Below the pieces are notes generated by a model. It searched no databases, was not told the origin of the DNA, and saw nothing but the letters and a program-made list of their open reading frames with translations. This document shows, piece after piece, positions 48,940 to 60,710 of a stretch of DNA of 64,000 nt (position 1 is its first letter; each line of letters opens with the position of its first letter). Source of the stretch: Xiphydria camelus. Its lineage: Eukaryota; Arthropoda; Insecta; Hymenoptera; Xiphydriidae. The stretch lies in NCBI GenBank assembly GCA_963678675.1, contig OY783198.1, positions 811,001 through 875,000 on the forward strand. The letters run 5' to 3'. The position numbers and the translations under genes were made by a program.

Positions 48940-49092
48940 TTTGAAGAGACTCAGGGTAAAATATTCAGGACGCTCCGTCGCCCGCTCTCGCGGAAAGAGC
49001 TACGCGGAGGATCTCTCGGCATCAAGTCGAGGAAAAACGACGAGGCTCGAGGAGTCGAGCCGAGGACACGGGGTTCTCGTCTTTACGAATAG
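48940..49092 (+). CDS. Weak candidate terminal exon, unrecognised
   Basis: A strong acceptor (pyrimidine tract ending TTGTTCCCGCAG) is followed in phase 0 by 50 codons (FEETQGKIFRTLRRPLSRKE and onwards) and a TAG at 49090-49092. It is phase-compatible with the exon candidate at 40435-40539. There is no homology that I recognise, and the Arg- and Gly-rich composition is what CpG-rich noncoding DNA gives. The acceptor is the only real support. Confidence 0.15.
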   Translation, partial: FEETQGKIFRTLRRPLSRKELRGGSLGIKSRKNDEARGVEPRTRGSRLYE

Positions 49093-52000
49093 GCCGGATG
49101 TGCTTCGCGTGAGGAGAGGACCGCCTGTTTCTCAATTATTCACTCATCGCCGTGCAAAGCTCAAAGGTTGTGTCTACCAAATTAAATCGGGACCCGCGGA
49201 TCCTTAAATTCGAAACGGTCGATACCTCTCTGCCGGATTAACGAGACACGGTGCAAATTGTCGCGCGACGAATCTGCGCTCGGTTATAATCCGCTGGAAC
49301 TCTATATATCGGGCGACGGATCGATATCGTGTATTTTAACTAAATTAGTCAGTCGGAAGGGGGAGAAGGTCGTCTTTCGTTTTATTCCATCCGCATAGCG
49401 AACGAGATCGATCGATCGAGAACATATTTTACACCTACGCGTTCAATTAAATTTCAAAATGAACGGAGATAAAGCTTACTCATTTCCAACGGGATTTTTT
49501 ATTCGAGTTCTATAATAATAACAACGTACTTCGATACCCCATTGCAACCTTTTTTATTACCATACCAGACTTGTCCCGTCGAAAGAACTCGTGTACCCGC
49601 GCAGCGCGCCTTCGTTCTCGCGATCCCTTTGCAGCCTTATCGGTTCGACCATTTCTCTATATCACCCCGAATACCTGCAACCCTCACCATCCTCGACCAT
49701 CGCGATGTAAACTTTATTCCCCGCGAAAGGAACGTTATCCGCTCGTTGGATGGTCCTGGAATTTCCTCCGTCGGATATCAGCCCTGGCTCTTCTCCCCTC
49801 CGTTATAATTTTCACCCGCAATCATGTTGCCACGCGAGAAGCTTTCTATAATGATATATTGAATTTTTTTTATTTCAAATATTTTCTTATAAATTATTAC
49901 ATTCGCTCAACAGTTGACAGTCGGTCACAGGGAATCGCACGATTTCGACGATAAATAAAAGGTACTCGTAAAAAAGAAGAAGGATTCAACGAATGTATCA
50001 TCCCTCCGAATAATCATGAAAAAAGGGAGGACCGTAGGTGTGATTTTCGTTAGATCCACCCTTCCATCACTTCCACACGTCGATTCGTAGGTGACCCGAG
50101 TCCCGCGCTTCCTGCTGTCTTCGGAGGAACGCGAGAGTAGTTTCCCCGGGGGATGAACCCCCGTATAAAACGAGGCGGAATCCGTGTCAAGAACTTACGC
50201 ACACACTGCGTGTGCGTGGGGTGCGAATACGCGATGAGTAGTCCTCGGGGGAACCGTCGGCGAAAAAGGACGTCCGCTCTTAAATCACGAATCGCGCCAT
50301 CCATACGAATCAATTGGGAAGCGAGCTTTATTTGTAAAATTCGTTATCCGCCGTTACTCTCGGACTGAAAAAAAAACGTCTGAAAAATAAATATTATCGA
50401 AATAGCTTCCATTCTGTTGACTTTCTCCGCGGCATATTTTTAATCACAGATGTATATATCGCACTGAAAAAATCTACCGCTGATCCACGCCGCCCTCCGT
50501 CGCGAGCAAATCCAGGGAGACAACGAACTGCGACCGAAAACTCCGACGGAAACACGCAAATGAACTTCGCACTCCCAGCCTCCGGGGCGTATTCATTTGT
50601 ATACCTATTTATATACAGTCCTATCTCTCTGCACGTGACACGTGCGAAACCGCGCACGACGCACTTAGCGAAATTGTCGAAAGCTTCGGCCCCGCGACAC
50701 GTCGTTGTATCCGTGAGAATGTCCGTTTTTGTGAGCGAGGAACTGAAAGTTTCTTTCATACGCTGAGTTCTCCAGTGATAATATACATAAGCATCGATGA
50801 GATGGGTTACCACAGGTTATCCGCGTATTGGGGCAGCCGTGCGGCAATCTCGATAGTCCTGTGTGTACATACTACCTCAGGCGTTCGATAAATCGGAGAA
50901 TTCTCCTAAGCAAACCTAATCGAAAAGTGCTTCGTCGACAGTCTCAATGGCTACGCCCTCTTTGCAATGTTATACGATCACCTATGAACCAGGAGTATTC
51001 CTCATATATCTATCCTCGTATCTCTCTACCGCGAACAGTATCAGTTCTCACAGGCAATACTGCGCCTGTGAGGCAGGCAACCGCGGAATCCATTTGCTCC
51101 AATGTACAAAGCGCATCACCGCGCTGCATGCGATCCAAGCCCATCGCGCAGACTCATCGTCTCCCGGCGATACTTCCCAGAAATTTACGACCGACGAACG
51201 CCATCGGCGAGGAAGAACTCGCCGCGTAGCTTGCCAAATAGTACAGAGAATTCCACCGGAGTGCGACGAAGAATAATACTTAAAAGAGGGAAGATCGGAA
51301 TATTGGCCCGCCGTCAAGTCGTTGACCTTTATTCGACTCGGACGACGACTCGTCCTCGACCGAGTCGAACGGAGGTCTTAACTCGGAATCGAAGATCGAG
51401 CGTTACTTATTATCTCATCCATGTCCGTAAAGTAGAACGGGGTAAAACCAGGTACTGGAGAACCGGGCCCAGCCTTCCGCCGTATAGTATACGAATCCCG
51501 ATAATCAAAATCCACGATTCGAGTAGGTACCCCCGCTCTTCTCCATATATTGATATACATTTAGCCGTTCATCAGAAAAGGACCGCACCGCGCGTATCCC
51601 GTGGTCCGAATAGATAAATATTTATCGAGTTCCGGTAACGGTAATCCCTCGTCGCGCAGCGGATCTCTACATCGATATATTTCCAACGGGCAACGATCAG
51701 TCCCCGTCGCGGAGAGCGATATACCGAGCGACGGCGCGTGCTCTTCGTTTGGCACTTCGGAATTGTAATGCGTCTCCCTTCCGTGAGGGTGCGAAAGTTA
51801 CGCGAGAAATTGCGGAAACGTCGGGCGTGTCAATCGGAAAAAGTGATATCTCCGTTGAGGATAATGTGGCCGATCATACCGGGTCTGTCTGCCAATCGGA
51901 GCGACGCGGGCGGTTCCAGTTTCGTGGCAAGTCTCGTTTGCCGTAAATACTCGTCGATACGGTGTCCCGAATTTGTCGTCCTATATTTCGAAATGATAAA

Positions 52001-53641
52001 CGATGCGTCGGAGTTGGACGTTTATTTCAAAGGCGATCATATTTTGTCACTACTTATTTTCGGTTGGAAAATATTTAACAAATTCTTCCTCTACCATTTC
52101 AAGGCTATTCTCAGCAAATGGACGAATCGAGTGGAAAATATAACCGCTCCTAACGTGCAGGCAACTTTGATAATATTTTTTAAGTATCCTCAAGTCCGTT
52201 CGCGGTGGGGTTTAGCCACCGCGGAAATTTAAATAGGTCACCGAAAACTTTGGTCGTTCGGTGTCCCCTCCCCAAATTTTCCTTCTCGTTAGCCCAGCCG
52301 AGATATCCGCTTCTCGAGTAAACTGACGCATATTAGCCCGTGGTAATTGCCTGATACGGTTCGCCGAAATTTATCGCTCGAGACCTAATTACGAGTGTAG
52401 GGTCGGGATGTTCATCGTTCGCGGCGCGGGCGCGATACAAATGACCCGCGGACGACCAATCCGCTCGCGGTCGGGAACTCCTCAGACTTCGAAATACATA
52501 TTCAGCTTCGCGACTCGACGACCGACTTAGGTCCACCCACGCGGGTCTCTGCTTCGCGTCGGTCCGCCGAGAAAATAAATCGGTATATCTCTCGACTATC
52601 GCGCTCGGGACGCGCATCACGAGGCATCGGAGACTGGTGCTCTGTATAGTAGACCGCGGCGTACCTGATTCCCGATTCAACGAACTTCCCGTTCGAAACG
52701 AGGGTCCTTATCGAGAGAGGCGAGACGTCGATACCTTTGAAAAGGGAACGAGCCGCGGGTGGGGCAGAAAATTGGCTGAAAAATCACCGCCAACGTCTCA
52801 CAGATTCGCGTATAATCCGCAGAGCCGCGTACGTATGTATACATATATGTATGCGTCATCGAACGTGCCGCGCCGCCGATTCTCCCCGCTTTCCCGTTTA
52901 GCGAGTGCCATTTCCGCGTGAGTAATCCCGGGAGGTAAGGGTGAGCGGGGCTGCGCGAGCCGTACGACCAAAACCCCTCCAGGCTACAATTATAATCAAC
53001 CACCGTATAACGAGGTACCGCATTAATGGAGGGTCGTATATCCGTCGAAGGCCGAGTGAGAATCAAAAAAAAAACGATAAACGATAAACGAAATAAACGC
53101 ACCTCGCCTTCGCCCGAGGGTTTTTGAATTCGAGGAAAAAGGACGAGAACGCAATCTCGTCGTCCCGGAACAATTGGGATCAGCCGACGCGATTTTCCAT
53201 TCGGGCGTGTCTCGCGTAATCGTTACAAAGGATTCGAGGGATACCGGGCTCATACCCGGTCCAACATTGAACGAAAAAATCAAGCGCCTCGGGAATGTAG
53301 ATTGATAATGTACAATGGCATTTCTCCGCTCGAATTCTTTGTTATACGGCTGGTTTAACGAATCCCCCGCCCTCGAAGATCCCATGGGAAAGCCGCCGCC
53401 ATCGAATTCCATTACATAATGTAGTCGGCTATGGAGGAACGAGCGAATTTGCACGCGCGCGCCGAAGGTACGGACTTACGGGGTCGAATGTATTCCGTGG
53501 TGCTTTGTTCTCTCGTCAAATCCATAAATTTTCAATCGCGCCGGAAGACCGCGTCGGGATTTAGACGCTCTTTGAGCTTCGCGAAAATCCCACGCCGAAC
53601 GAAGTGGCACATAAAAACTGGGAATACATAGTATACCTGGT

Positions 53642-53770
53642 GTTACGCTTTGTACGTCGGAGTAATTCGGTCGGTTGGTTGCCTTCGACAGGCGCGGCGC
53701 AAACCCACTCCCCGCTACGCCCAGTAGAAGGCAACCGCCAGACTCGCTTACCGCGTAGTGCAAAGCGTAT
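53642..53770. repeat. Long hairpin: inverted repeat with arms of about 53 bp
   Basis: The arm at 53642-53694 (GTTACGCTTTGTAC to GGTTGCCTTC to GGCG) is mirrored by 53717-53769, which reads ATACGCTTTGCAC to GGTTGCCTTC to GGGCG on the other strand. The loop is about 22 bp. Identity is high at both ends of the arms and low in the middle. It could be a small foldback element or an RNA hairpin. Confidence 0.6.
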
Positions 53771-56084
53771 GCGCGTGGCGCAAAAACGTACAGCCGACAA
53801 ATTGCAAGCGGTGTCTCGGATGACAAAGTAAATAAAGGTTTGATGGAGTCTGAGTAAGCCGGCGTGGGAAAGGACGGAGAAACGAAGAGAGCTGCGAAGT
53901 TTATTATGACGACGGACCTTTCAGGGATGGTCGGTGGGGCTGCATGGCGCCGCCGTGTCTGTTTCACGTTACGCGTATCTCGCTTCCGGGCGGGCGTGGA
54001 GCGACACAGAAATTTGCACCATCCGTATGCCAAGCGCGGTGTCTGACAACGTTCGCGGGAGTTCCAAAGGATCAAAACTGTTGGAGAACTTTATAGGTCA
54101 CGAGAGAAATAGTGAGAGAGGTTTCAGAAATTCACCAGCATCGTGTAAAGAGAAAATGTTCCTCGAAAATCGACGCTCGCTTTAACGACCCACCTCGTTA
54201 TCGGAGCTCTTTAAAAAGCTGCACCCCAGACGCGGCGGGACGCAATTATTCGTGGGACAAATATTTGCCGTCCCCAAACCCTCCGTGCTCCATATACGTT
54301 TAGTATACCTAAGTAGATACGTATATATACACTTCCATATACGTGCAGCTGAGACCCCGAGAATGAGTGTGAACTAATTTCGTGTATCTTTATATCGATT
54401 TGTGGTAATAATATGGCCAGCTGCGCTATCGAAACAGTAGACGTCTAGAAGTATGACTGCATTTCCTGCCATTAGTCGGCGAGATAAGAATTTGCTAATC
54501 GATATTCGCAAGGTCTCAAGATCCGGTGAATTCAGGATAAAACCGAAGCGTTTCGCGAACCAGGGGAAACCAACAGTTATTAATTATATTCGATTAATTC
54601 GTGTCGAGCGATCGATCGTCCTGAAAATTGGGTCTGGGTGTGTCTCCGTGCTTTCGCGGCCGAGGGATGACTAGACGTACCACTAACCCGGTCAAGCGGA
54701 TCGTCGACGGAAATAGAGGGGGGGGAGGGAAAAGTGGCTGGTATCGGAAAATGACTTTCGAACAGAAATCTACCCTTAATTTATACAATTCGTTCGTAAC
54801 ACGTCTCTCGCTATCCGATGTATTTATTCGACCCCTTGATTTTGAATATTCATAGCTTACGTACGTCGGTGTAAGTGAAAATTTAGCGAGAAACGTACCA
54901 AGTTTGTGGCGGGCATTCGTTTAATTAACTTCGCCCGAGGAAAGATGGAGAGGGATGAGGGAGGAACTTGAGAAAATAAGGAGAAATGGCGAGAAGGGTT
55001 TTTCTTTCGACGTCGTTGCTCTGCCCAGCAACGGAAAATGATGAAGCGACCCCGTCCTGACATCCCCCTCTCCGAAGGAAAACATTTCTTAGACTGAAAT
55101 AAAAAATTTCTTTGGGGAGCATCAGAAAAATATTTGCTCGACACGCGAGAGATATTAATTCGATATACGTTTTATTTTATCGATCGATATCACGAAAAGA
55201 GAAATATTCATTTTAATGAAATACGCTGACTCTTTTTCGCTACACACTCCAAATGCCCCAAAATGTACACCATTATAAAATAACCGTTCCAAGGAGCAGC
55301 TTTCTATAATTTTCGGACACTTCGCGCAAAACAATTAACGAATCGCTCGATTACAGTGCCGACAAGGACACCGTGAACATGACTAATTACACTCATTCGC
55401 ACTCGATTAATCCTTCAACCCGCAAAGTCTCCATTTGGTCCAGACGACTGGTTACCGGATCTCTATCGATCTACATCGAAAGGGAGGAAACGCGACCCTT
55501 TCGGGTAAGACGAAAGGATCGGTGAAATCGGCCAAAGCGGCAACAAGTAAAACGTTTCAAATTCACCCTCCCTAAATAACCGCGGGTGGTATATTCCGCA
55601 CGCTAGCGTGTTCCGCTCACACAACCGAGGAATGCCCTACGTCTTTAACCGGAACGTCGCATGCACACCCTATACGACCGCCCGTCTGAAATCGGAATTC
55701 GTCTCGACGCGCGATGGGAAACCGATAACGACGCGTCTTACGTGATATATTTACCTCGGCATCTATATCTTCTTCCCGTGGTTGCTCAAAAGTACACGAG
55801 AACGCAAATAATTCTCGTCGCATGCTCGAGGAGAAGCTATACGCGCCGAGGAAAGACGAACGACCTTGTTGACGTTCGTGATACATTAATTTTCATTACC
55901 AGTCAACCTCGCGAACATTTCACGGCACTCGCGCTCCTTGGAGTAGGTACTTTTTTCTCGAGGGGCAAACGTCGGTCTCTCGCGCACGAGCAACGTTATC
56001 TCGTCAACTTCAGCGAACGTCCTTGTTCTCTCGGCACAGTATCGAGAAAGTTTTCGCATAACTATAGCGTTTCGTTCCTTTCAG

Positions 56085-56210
56085 GAAACTTGGTGCCGAA
56101 GGTGGTGGAGCATTTCACGCAGAGGACTGACCACCACTGCCGGCTCTTTCGCACCGAGTCTCTGCCCCATCCTCGCCAAGGAGTCGAGGGAATCGAAAGA
56201 TTCGAAGAGG
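56085..56210 (+). CDS. Weak candidate internal exon, strand and frame uncertain
   Basis: A strong acceptor (TTTCGTTCCTTTCAG) precedes 126 bases that end at AGG/GTGGGT. One frame is open in phase 0 for 42 codons, and another + strand frame is open too. The - strand also reads openly across 56081-56280 (TLFESFDSLDSLARMGQRLG and onwards, to a TGA) with similarly good codon use. All three cannot be coding. I recognise no protein in any of them. Confidence 0.2.
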
Positions 56211-57899
56211 GTGGGTAAGGAGAGGGAAAGATCCGACTCCGCAACAGTATGTACAGACGCTAACGGTGAGTGAAACAGCAAATAATAAGACACATCGTGC
56301 TTACATACCCGATTATAAATAATCTTCGCACTTTGAAAAAAAGATTTTTCTCCTTCGGTGGAATGTTTATCTGAACGAACCATTTTTTTTCACATACGCG
56401 TGATAAAATTCGAATTTCATTCGTGTGCGGGAGGGTTAAACAACCTTGGGAGTAGATACCGTATTACGTTGTACTTCTAGCGTCTCGAACTTCAAAGGGG
56501 GAGATAAAGCTCGGAGACGGAGACGGCTTTGGGGAGTTTCTTTTGATATGACGAAGTAACACGGATCGTTCTGATAATATTCAGTGATATCTTCATGAAA
56601 GACCAGCCTTAAGGAAATTCATCTTAGGGTGACTCCACGCAGTTAGCGTGTAGGTATTGGGCAGATATTAATTTGCCATTATGAGAGAAAGTGGCAATAC
56701 ATCGGGGGGAGCATTTTTAGCATCTCACACATATATCAGATTTATGTAGATACCTTTTTTCCCAGTACGATAATAAAAAAGGAACGATACGGAAGCGGTA
56801 AATAAATTTTACGCTCCCTTCCCTCCCATTTTTTTCACTTTTTTCCCACTTCCACGTTCGATAATATAAAGCAACGCGTGCGTCGACGCTACGTTAAATT
56901 TGCGTTCGTCAAATTGAATTGCGGCAGGATCGCCAATTTTCCTTACTCCCCAAGTATAACGAGGACTCGCTCGGAATACTGATTAGAGGGAAAATCGCGT
57001 CGCGAAATTGGTGGATCGAGGCATCCTACGAAACTCCCCTTCGACGTTGACACGGAATGCGGGACGGAAATTGAAATGACGACCTTGCAAAATAACTTTA
57101 CTCGCTCGATTACAGTCGGATGACTTAATTTAACGCGCAAAGCTCACCCTCGCGATACGATAATATTTTCCGTTGTATAATACTATCTATGAAACCGTGC
57201 CCCTGATCAATACGATCGACAATGGCAACCAGGGGCAAACTAATTGTTACGCTCTCTCGCCTACCTCTCTACCGTATATTTTTAAGCGCAATAAACCAAT
57301 CGTCTATGTAATCCGAATTTATATTCTCGCGAAACGTCTCCCGAGCAATTTCGAAAACGTTAGGACGTTCGTCTCGGTACGGCAACCTAATTACTCTCGA
57401 TTTCTACTTAAGGTAGACATGTGCACGCTGTGTGCAGCTCGCGTGCATCGCAATGTACACGACTCGTGAGGAATTGGTACGCCAACTCGCTCCAACGACA
57501 CGATTAATTAATTCCTCGGCGAAACTCTCTACCCAAAGTCTTCATTATTGCGATAGTTGGGTAGTATAATATATTATTGCACCTTCGGTCCTCCTCGTTC
57601 GCGCGACGCCTACGATTTCTCAGCTCCCCGCATTCAGCTCTTCGCGCGTAGAATTACTTTTTCTCCTCTGTTCGCGACCAGAGATTCGAGCTACACGATC
57701 TCAGCCGCCGATGCAGCAAATACAGTCGAATTTATCGCAATCAGTCCCTCAGAGGTTCAACTATTTCTTGAAATCGCGGAACACAAAACCTCGTCCTACG
57801 AACCGAACGATTCTCCAATCCGGTCGGTAATGCGAATTGCGGGTCGCGTTCGTTTCTCGTATCCTTTTGCGCGGAAACACCGATTCGTCGTGACTTCCT

Positions 57900-60710
57900 C
57901 TAGCTCTGATCGACGCTCGGATTGAGACTGTCTTCGAGTACCTCGAACTCTTCAAATTCCATTTTCCCGAAGCTCCCCTTCTCCCCAGGCGTCTCGTTCA
58001 CCTGCCATCGATTTAAGGCGGTGCCGCTCTCGAACTTGTTGGCGAAGGTCCTCGTGTCCTCCAATTTCCCGAGCTTGAAGTCGGCCCTGAAGACCTCCGG
58101 GTCCTTGTTCTCCTCCTTCTTTGGTTCCAAGCCGATGACTATCGGTGGTTCTCTCGCGACCCGTACTTTCCTCGCGTCCTCTTCATCTTCCTCTTCGTCT
58201 TCCTCGCGACGCTTCGTCCTACCGTTCGCCATCGCCGTCTCTATACTCGGCTTCTCCATGATGGGACACTGTCTCAGATCCGACTTGTTCTCGCCTCCGC
58301 TCTTCGCGGTAGCGTCGTGAGAGATCTTGTTCTTCGAATCGCCGACGAGCTTCCCGGTCAATTCGAGCCTGCTGTCGCAGGAGTTGCTCTTCACGAGACG
58401 GAACTTGACGTAGTCCTCGGAACGACTCGCCGGTGCCTCGGGATCGTTCCTGAGGACACGCCCGATGAGCTTACCGCTCATCGGCGATATGAGAGGCGCG
58501 TTGCAGGTGTCCACGACCTTGCCGCCGTAATAGGTGACGGAAGTGCCGCATTCTCTGATCTTCTTCAGGACGTCCTGCGACACACACTGACCGGGGCCAT
58601 CATCCATCGCATCGTCGTCCCGGTAGTCATCCTCCTCTTCCTCCGAGGAAGTGCAATGAGCCCCGCTCCCGGGATCCGTGTCGGGATAGTCGCTCGAGAC
58701 GCCGGAGCTGACGCTTCCGGCGTCCCAATTGTGCAAATATCGCATCACCTTGTGCTTCGAGATCGCCGATTCGCTCGGCGAGGAGTGTCCGCTCCTAGCC
58801 TCGAAGCACTGCGCGAGAATCCTCGTCTTCGACTCGCTCCTCGGGCTCCCCGGTTCGTCCCTTCCGCTCGCGTTCGACGCCTTGTCCATATTTTCGAAGA
58901 GCCGCGTCAGGTCCTTGGCTCTCGAACTCGAACACCTCGAGCCGTCGTCCCTCTTTTCTCGCGCCTCCGCGCCACCGTCGAACCGTTCGTCGAATCTGCT
59001 CAGGTCTCGCATGCTGACGCTCTTCCTGGTCTTGTCGCACCGCGAAAATTCCGTGTCCTCGGGGCTCTTCAGCTTCAGGGTATTTTCGAACATCTTCCTC
59101 ACGTTTCTCACGGTGTCGGGATCGGGTAACTCCTCGTCTATGAGCTCCCGGTTGACTCTGACGGGATGATAGAAGAAATGCCGCCTGAGAGGAGACTCCT
59201 TCGAAGTGTCGTTCCGCTGCTGATCGCCGTCGCGACACTTCTCCGTCTCGGATTTCTTTTCAATCGCTCCAGCGATTTTGCAAGTCGGCGGACTGTTGCC
59301 CTTGCCGCGCAACGATACCGGCGACGACTTCCTCTCCACCACCTGCTCCGCGCGGACGGGCTCGATGATCACCACGTTGTTGTCCACCAGCAACTCCTGG
59401 AAGGAGTACTCCCGCAGATACTGCACGAGTCCGTCGAAGGCGACGTCCCTCTTCGTGATACCGAACATGTTCTTGCTGAACATATCGGACTTGATGATCT
59501 TGTAGCGGATGTGATCGAACTCCTGGCTCTCCTGTCCGTCGATCGAGTCCACGCAACTTCGCGACCTGTGCAGATTGCCGCGACTCTTTCCCCCGTCGCC
59601 GTTCGCCGTTAGGGAATCCGACTCGTTTCGCGTCGCGTCCTCGTCGTCGACGGACCGTCTCCTGGTATCGCTCTCGGATTCGGAGCCGAGGCCGAGGTCC
59701 GAGCTTTCCGACCTGGCCTCGAAGCCCAAGCTACCCTTGACCGCGCTGCAGGCCTTTCCGATGATGCTGGACGTCTCCTTGATGATCCTCCCGAACTTGC
59801 CCTCGTTCGTTCGACTTCTCGAAGCATCTTCCTCTTCGTTTCTCGTCTTTTCGCTGTACCTGTCGCCTTCCAGCCGTTCGTCGGACACCTCCCCGTCGCT
59901 CCTCGCGCTCGCCTTCCTCTCCGCAGTCTCGACGCCACTTCCGGAATCGTTGGAATCGATGGCATCGTTCACGCGGATCTTCGGAAGTTTATCGGCGACG
60001 ACGTCCATCTCCGCTGCGGAGCTTCCGTTGCGCCTCGTCACCTCGCTGTCGACGATCTTCAGGACCTGCGGCCTCCGCGACATGTCCTCGTGTTCCTCCG
60101 TGTCGGAAATCCAAATCGACTCGTAATCCTCGGCTTCCTCGACTCGCGAGTCCTCCTCCGTCGGCGTGACCACCGCTACATCGGCGCGATACTTGCGATC
60201 CTCCTCGTCGTCCAACACCAGGAAGTGCCTCTTCGTGGATTCCAAGTTCCTGCGCTCCTTCAGCCGGCGAATTTTTTCGCTGCAGGAGCCCTGCTTCGAA
60301 GATCCGTCGCCGAGCGCTTGGGTGGATTCCTTGCCGCCCGAGGATGAACTCGTCGAGGCTCTCCTCGAATCTTTTTCCCTCTTTATCTTCGGCTCGTTCA
60401 ACGCCTCCACCACTCCAGGGTAGCTCTTGCGCTTCTCCTCGTCGGTGACGTTGCGTCGTAACGGCAACTCCTCGCAGTCGCCCTCACCGCTCGAGAAGAC
60501 CGACGCACTCGTCTCCGAGACGTCGAAATTCGTTTCCCTCTCGCGCGAGGAGTTCTCCCTTCCGTTGGTCGACGCGCCGAACTCGTCGAATTCCAGTCGC
60601 ACGTTCGACAGCGGCAGCAGGTTCAGCACGTCGAAGTACTCCAACTCGGTGTCCTCGTCCTCGCGCAGGATGCTGTCCAAGCTTCTGTGCTCCTTCCGCT
60701 TGCGTCTCGC
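57900..60710 (-). CDS. Unrecognised protein, long terminal exon (936 residues)
   Basis: The acceptor GCGACAG precedes ARRKRKEHRSLDSIL in phase 0. The frame stays open for 936 codons to TAG at 57902-57900, far longer than chance allows. Overlapping long frames on the + strand (for example 58317-59129) are shadows of biased codon use. The end EFEEFEVLEDSLNPSV fits a natural C-terminus, though a GAG/GTACTC word just before it could act as a donor to further exons. Confidence 0.9.
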   Translation of the reverse strand, partial: ARRKRKEHRSLDSILREDEDTELEYFDVLNLLPLSNVRLEFDEFGASTNGRENSSRERETNFDVSETSASVFSSGEGDCEELPLRRNVTDEEKRKSYPGVVEALNEPKIKREKDSRRASTSSSSGGKESTQALGDGSSKQGSCSEKIRRLKERRNLESTKRHFLVLDDEEDRKYRADVAVVTPTEEDSRVEEAEDYESIWISDTEEHEDMSRRPQVLKIVDSEVTRRNGSSAAEMDVVADKLPKIRVNDAIDSNDSGSGVETAERKASARSDGEVSDERLEGDRYSEKTRNEEEDASRSRTNEGKFGRIIKETSSIIGKACSAVKGSLGFEARSESSDLGLGSESESDTRRRSVDDEDATRNESDSLTANGDGGKSRGNLHRSRSCVDSIDGQESQEFDHIRYKIIKSDMFSKNMFGITKRDVAFDGLVQYLREYSFQELLVDNNVVIIEPVRAEQVVERKSSPVSLRGKGNSPPTCKIAGAIEKKSETEKCRDGDQQRNDTSKESPLRRHFFYHPVRVNRELIDEELPDPDTVRNVRKMFENTLKLKSPEDTEFSRCDKTRKSVSMRDLSRFDERFDGGAEAREKRDDGSRCSSSRAKDLTRLFENMDKASNASGRDEPGSPRSESKTRILAQCFEARSGHSSPSESAISKHKVMRYLHNWDAGSVSSGVSSDYPDTDPGSGAHCTSSEEEEDDYRDDDAMDDGPGQCVSQDVLKKIRECGTSVTYYGGKVVDTCNAPLISPMSGKLIGRVLRNDPEAPASRSEDYVKFRLVKSNSCDSRLELTGKLVGDSKNKISHDATAKSGGENKSDLRQCPIMEKPSIETAMANGRTKRREEDEEEDEEDARKVRVAREPPIVIGLEPKKEENKDPEVFRADFKLGKLEDTRTFANKFESGTALNRWQVNETPGEKGSFGKMEFEEFEVLEDSLNPSVDQS

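Larger units (their letters stand above)
40540..57899. other. 17-kb interval without a confidently identified gene
   Basis: The interval holds repeats, two weak exon candidates and many chance frames. The longest frames (44755-45531 on + and 43337-43969 on -) show no domain, no family motif and no splice context, and I do not call them genes. If 40435-40539 is a real first exon, part of this interval is its first intron. Otherwise it is intergenic, upstream of the Amt-like gene and downstream of the 57900-61570 gene. Confidence 0.5.

Noticed and set aside
58317..59129. 270-codon + strand frame antisense to the large - strand exon
   Set aside because: It mirrors the codon bias of the real exon. 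The - strand frame is far longer and has consistent splice phases.
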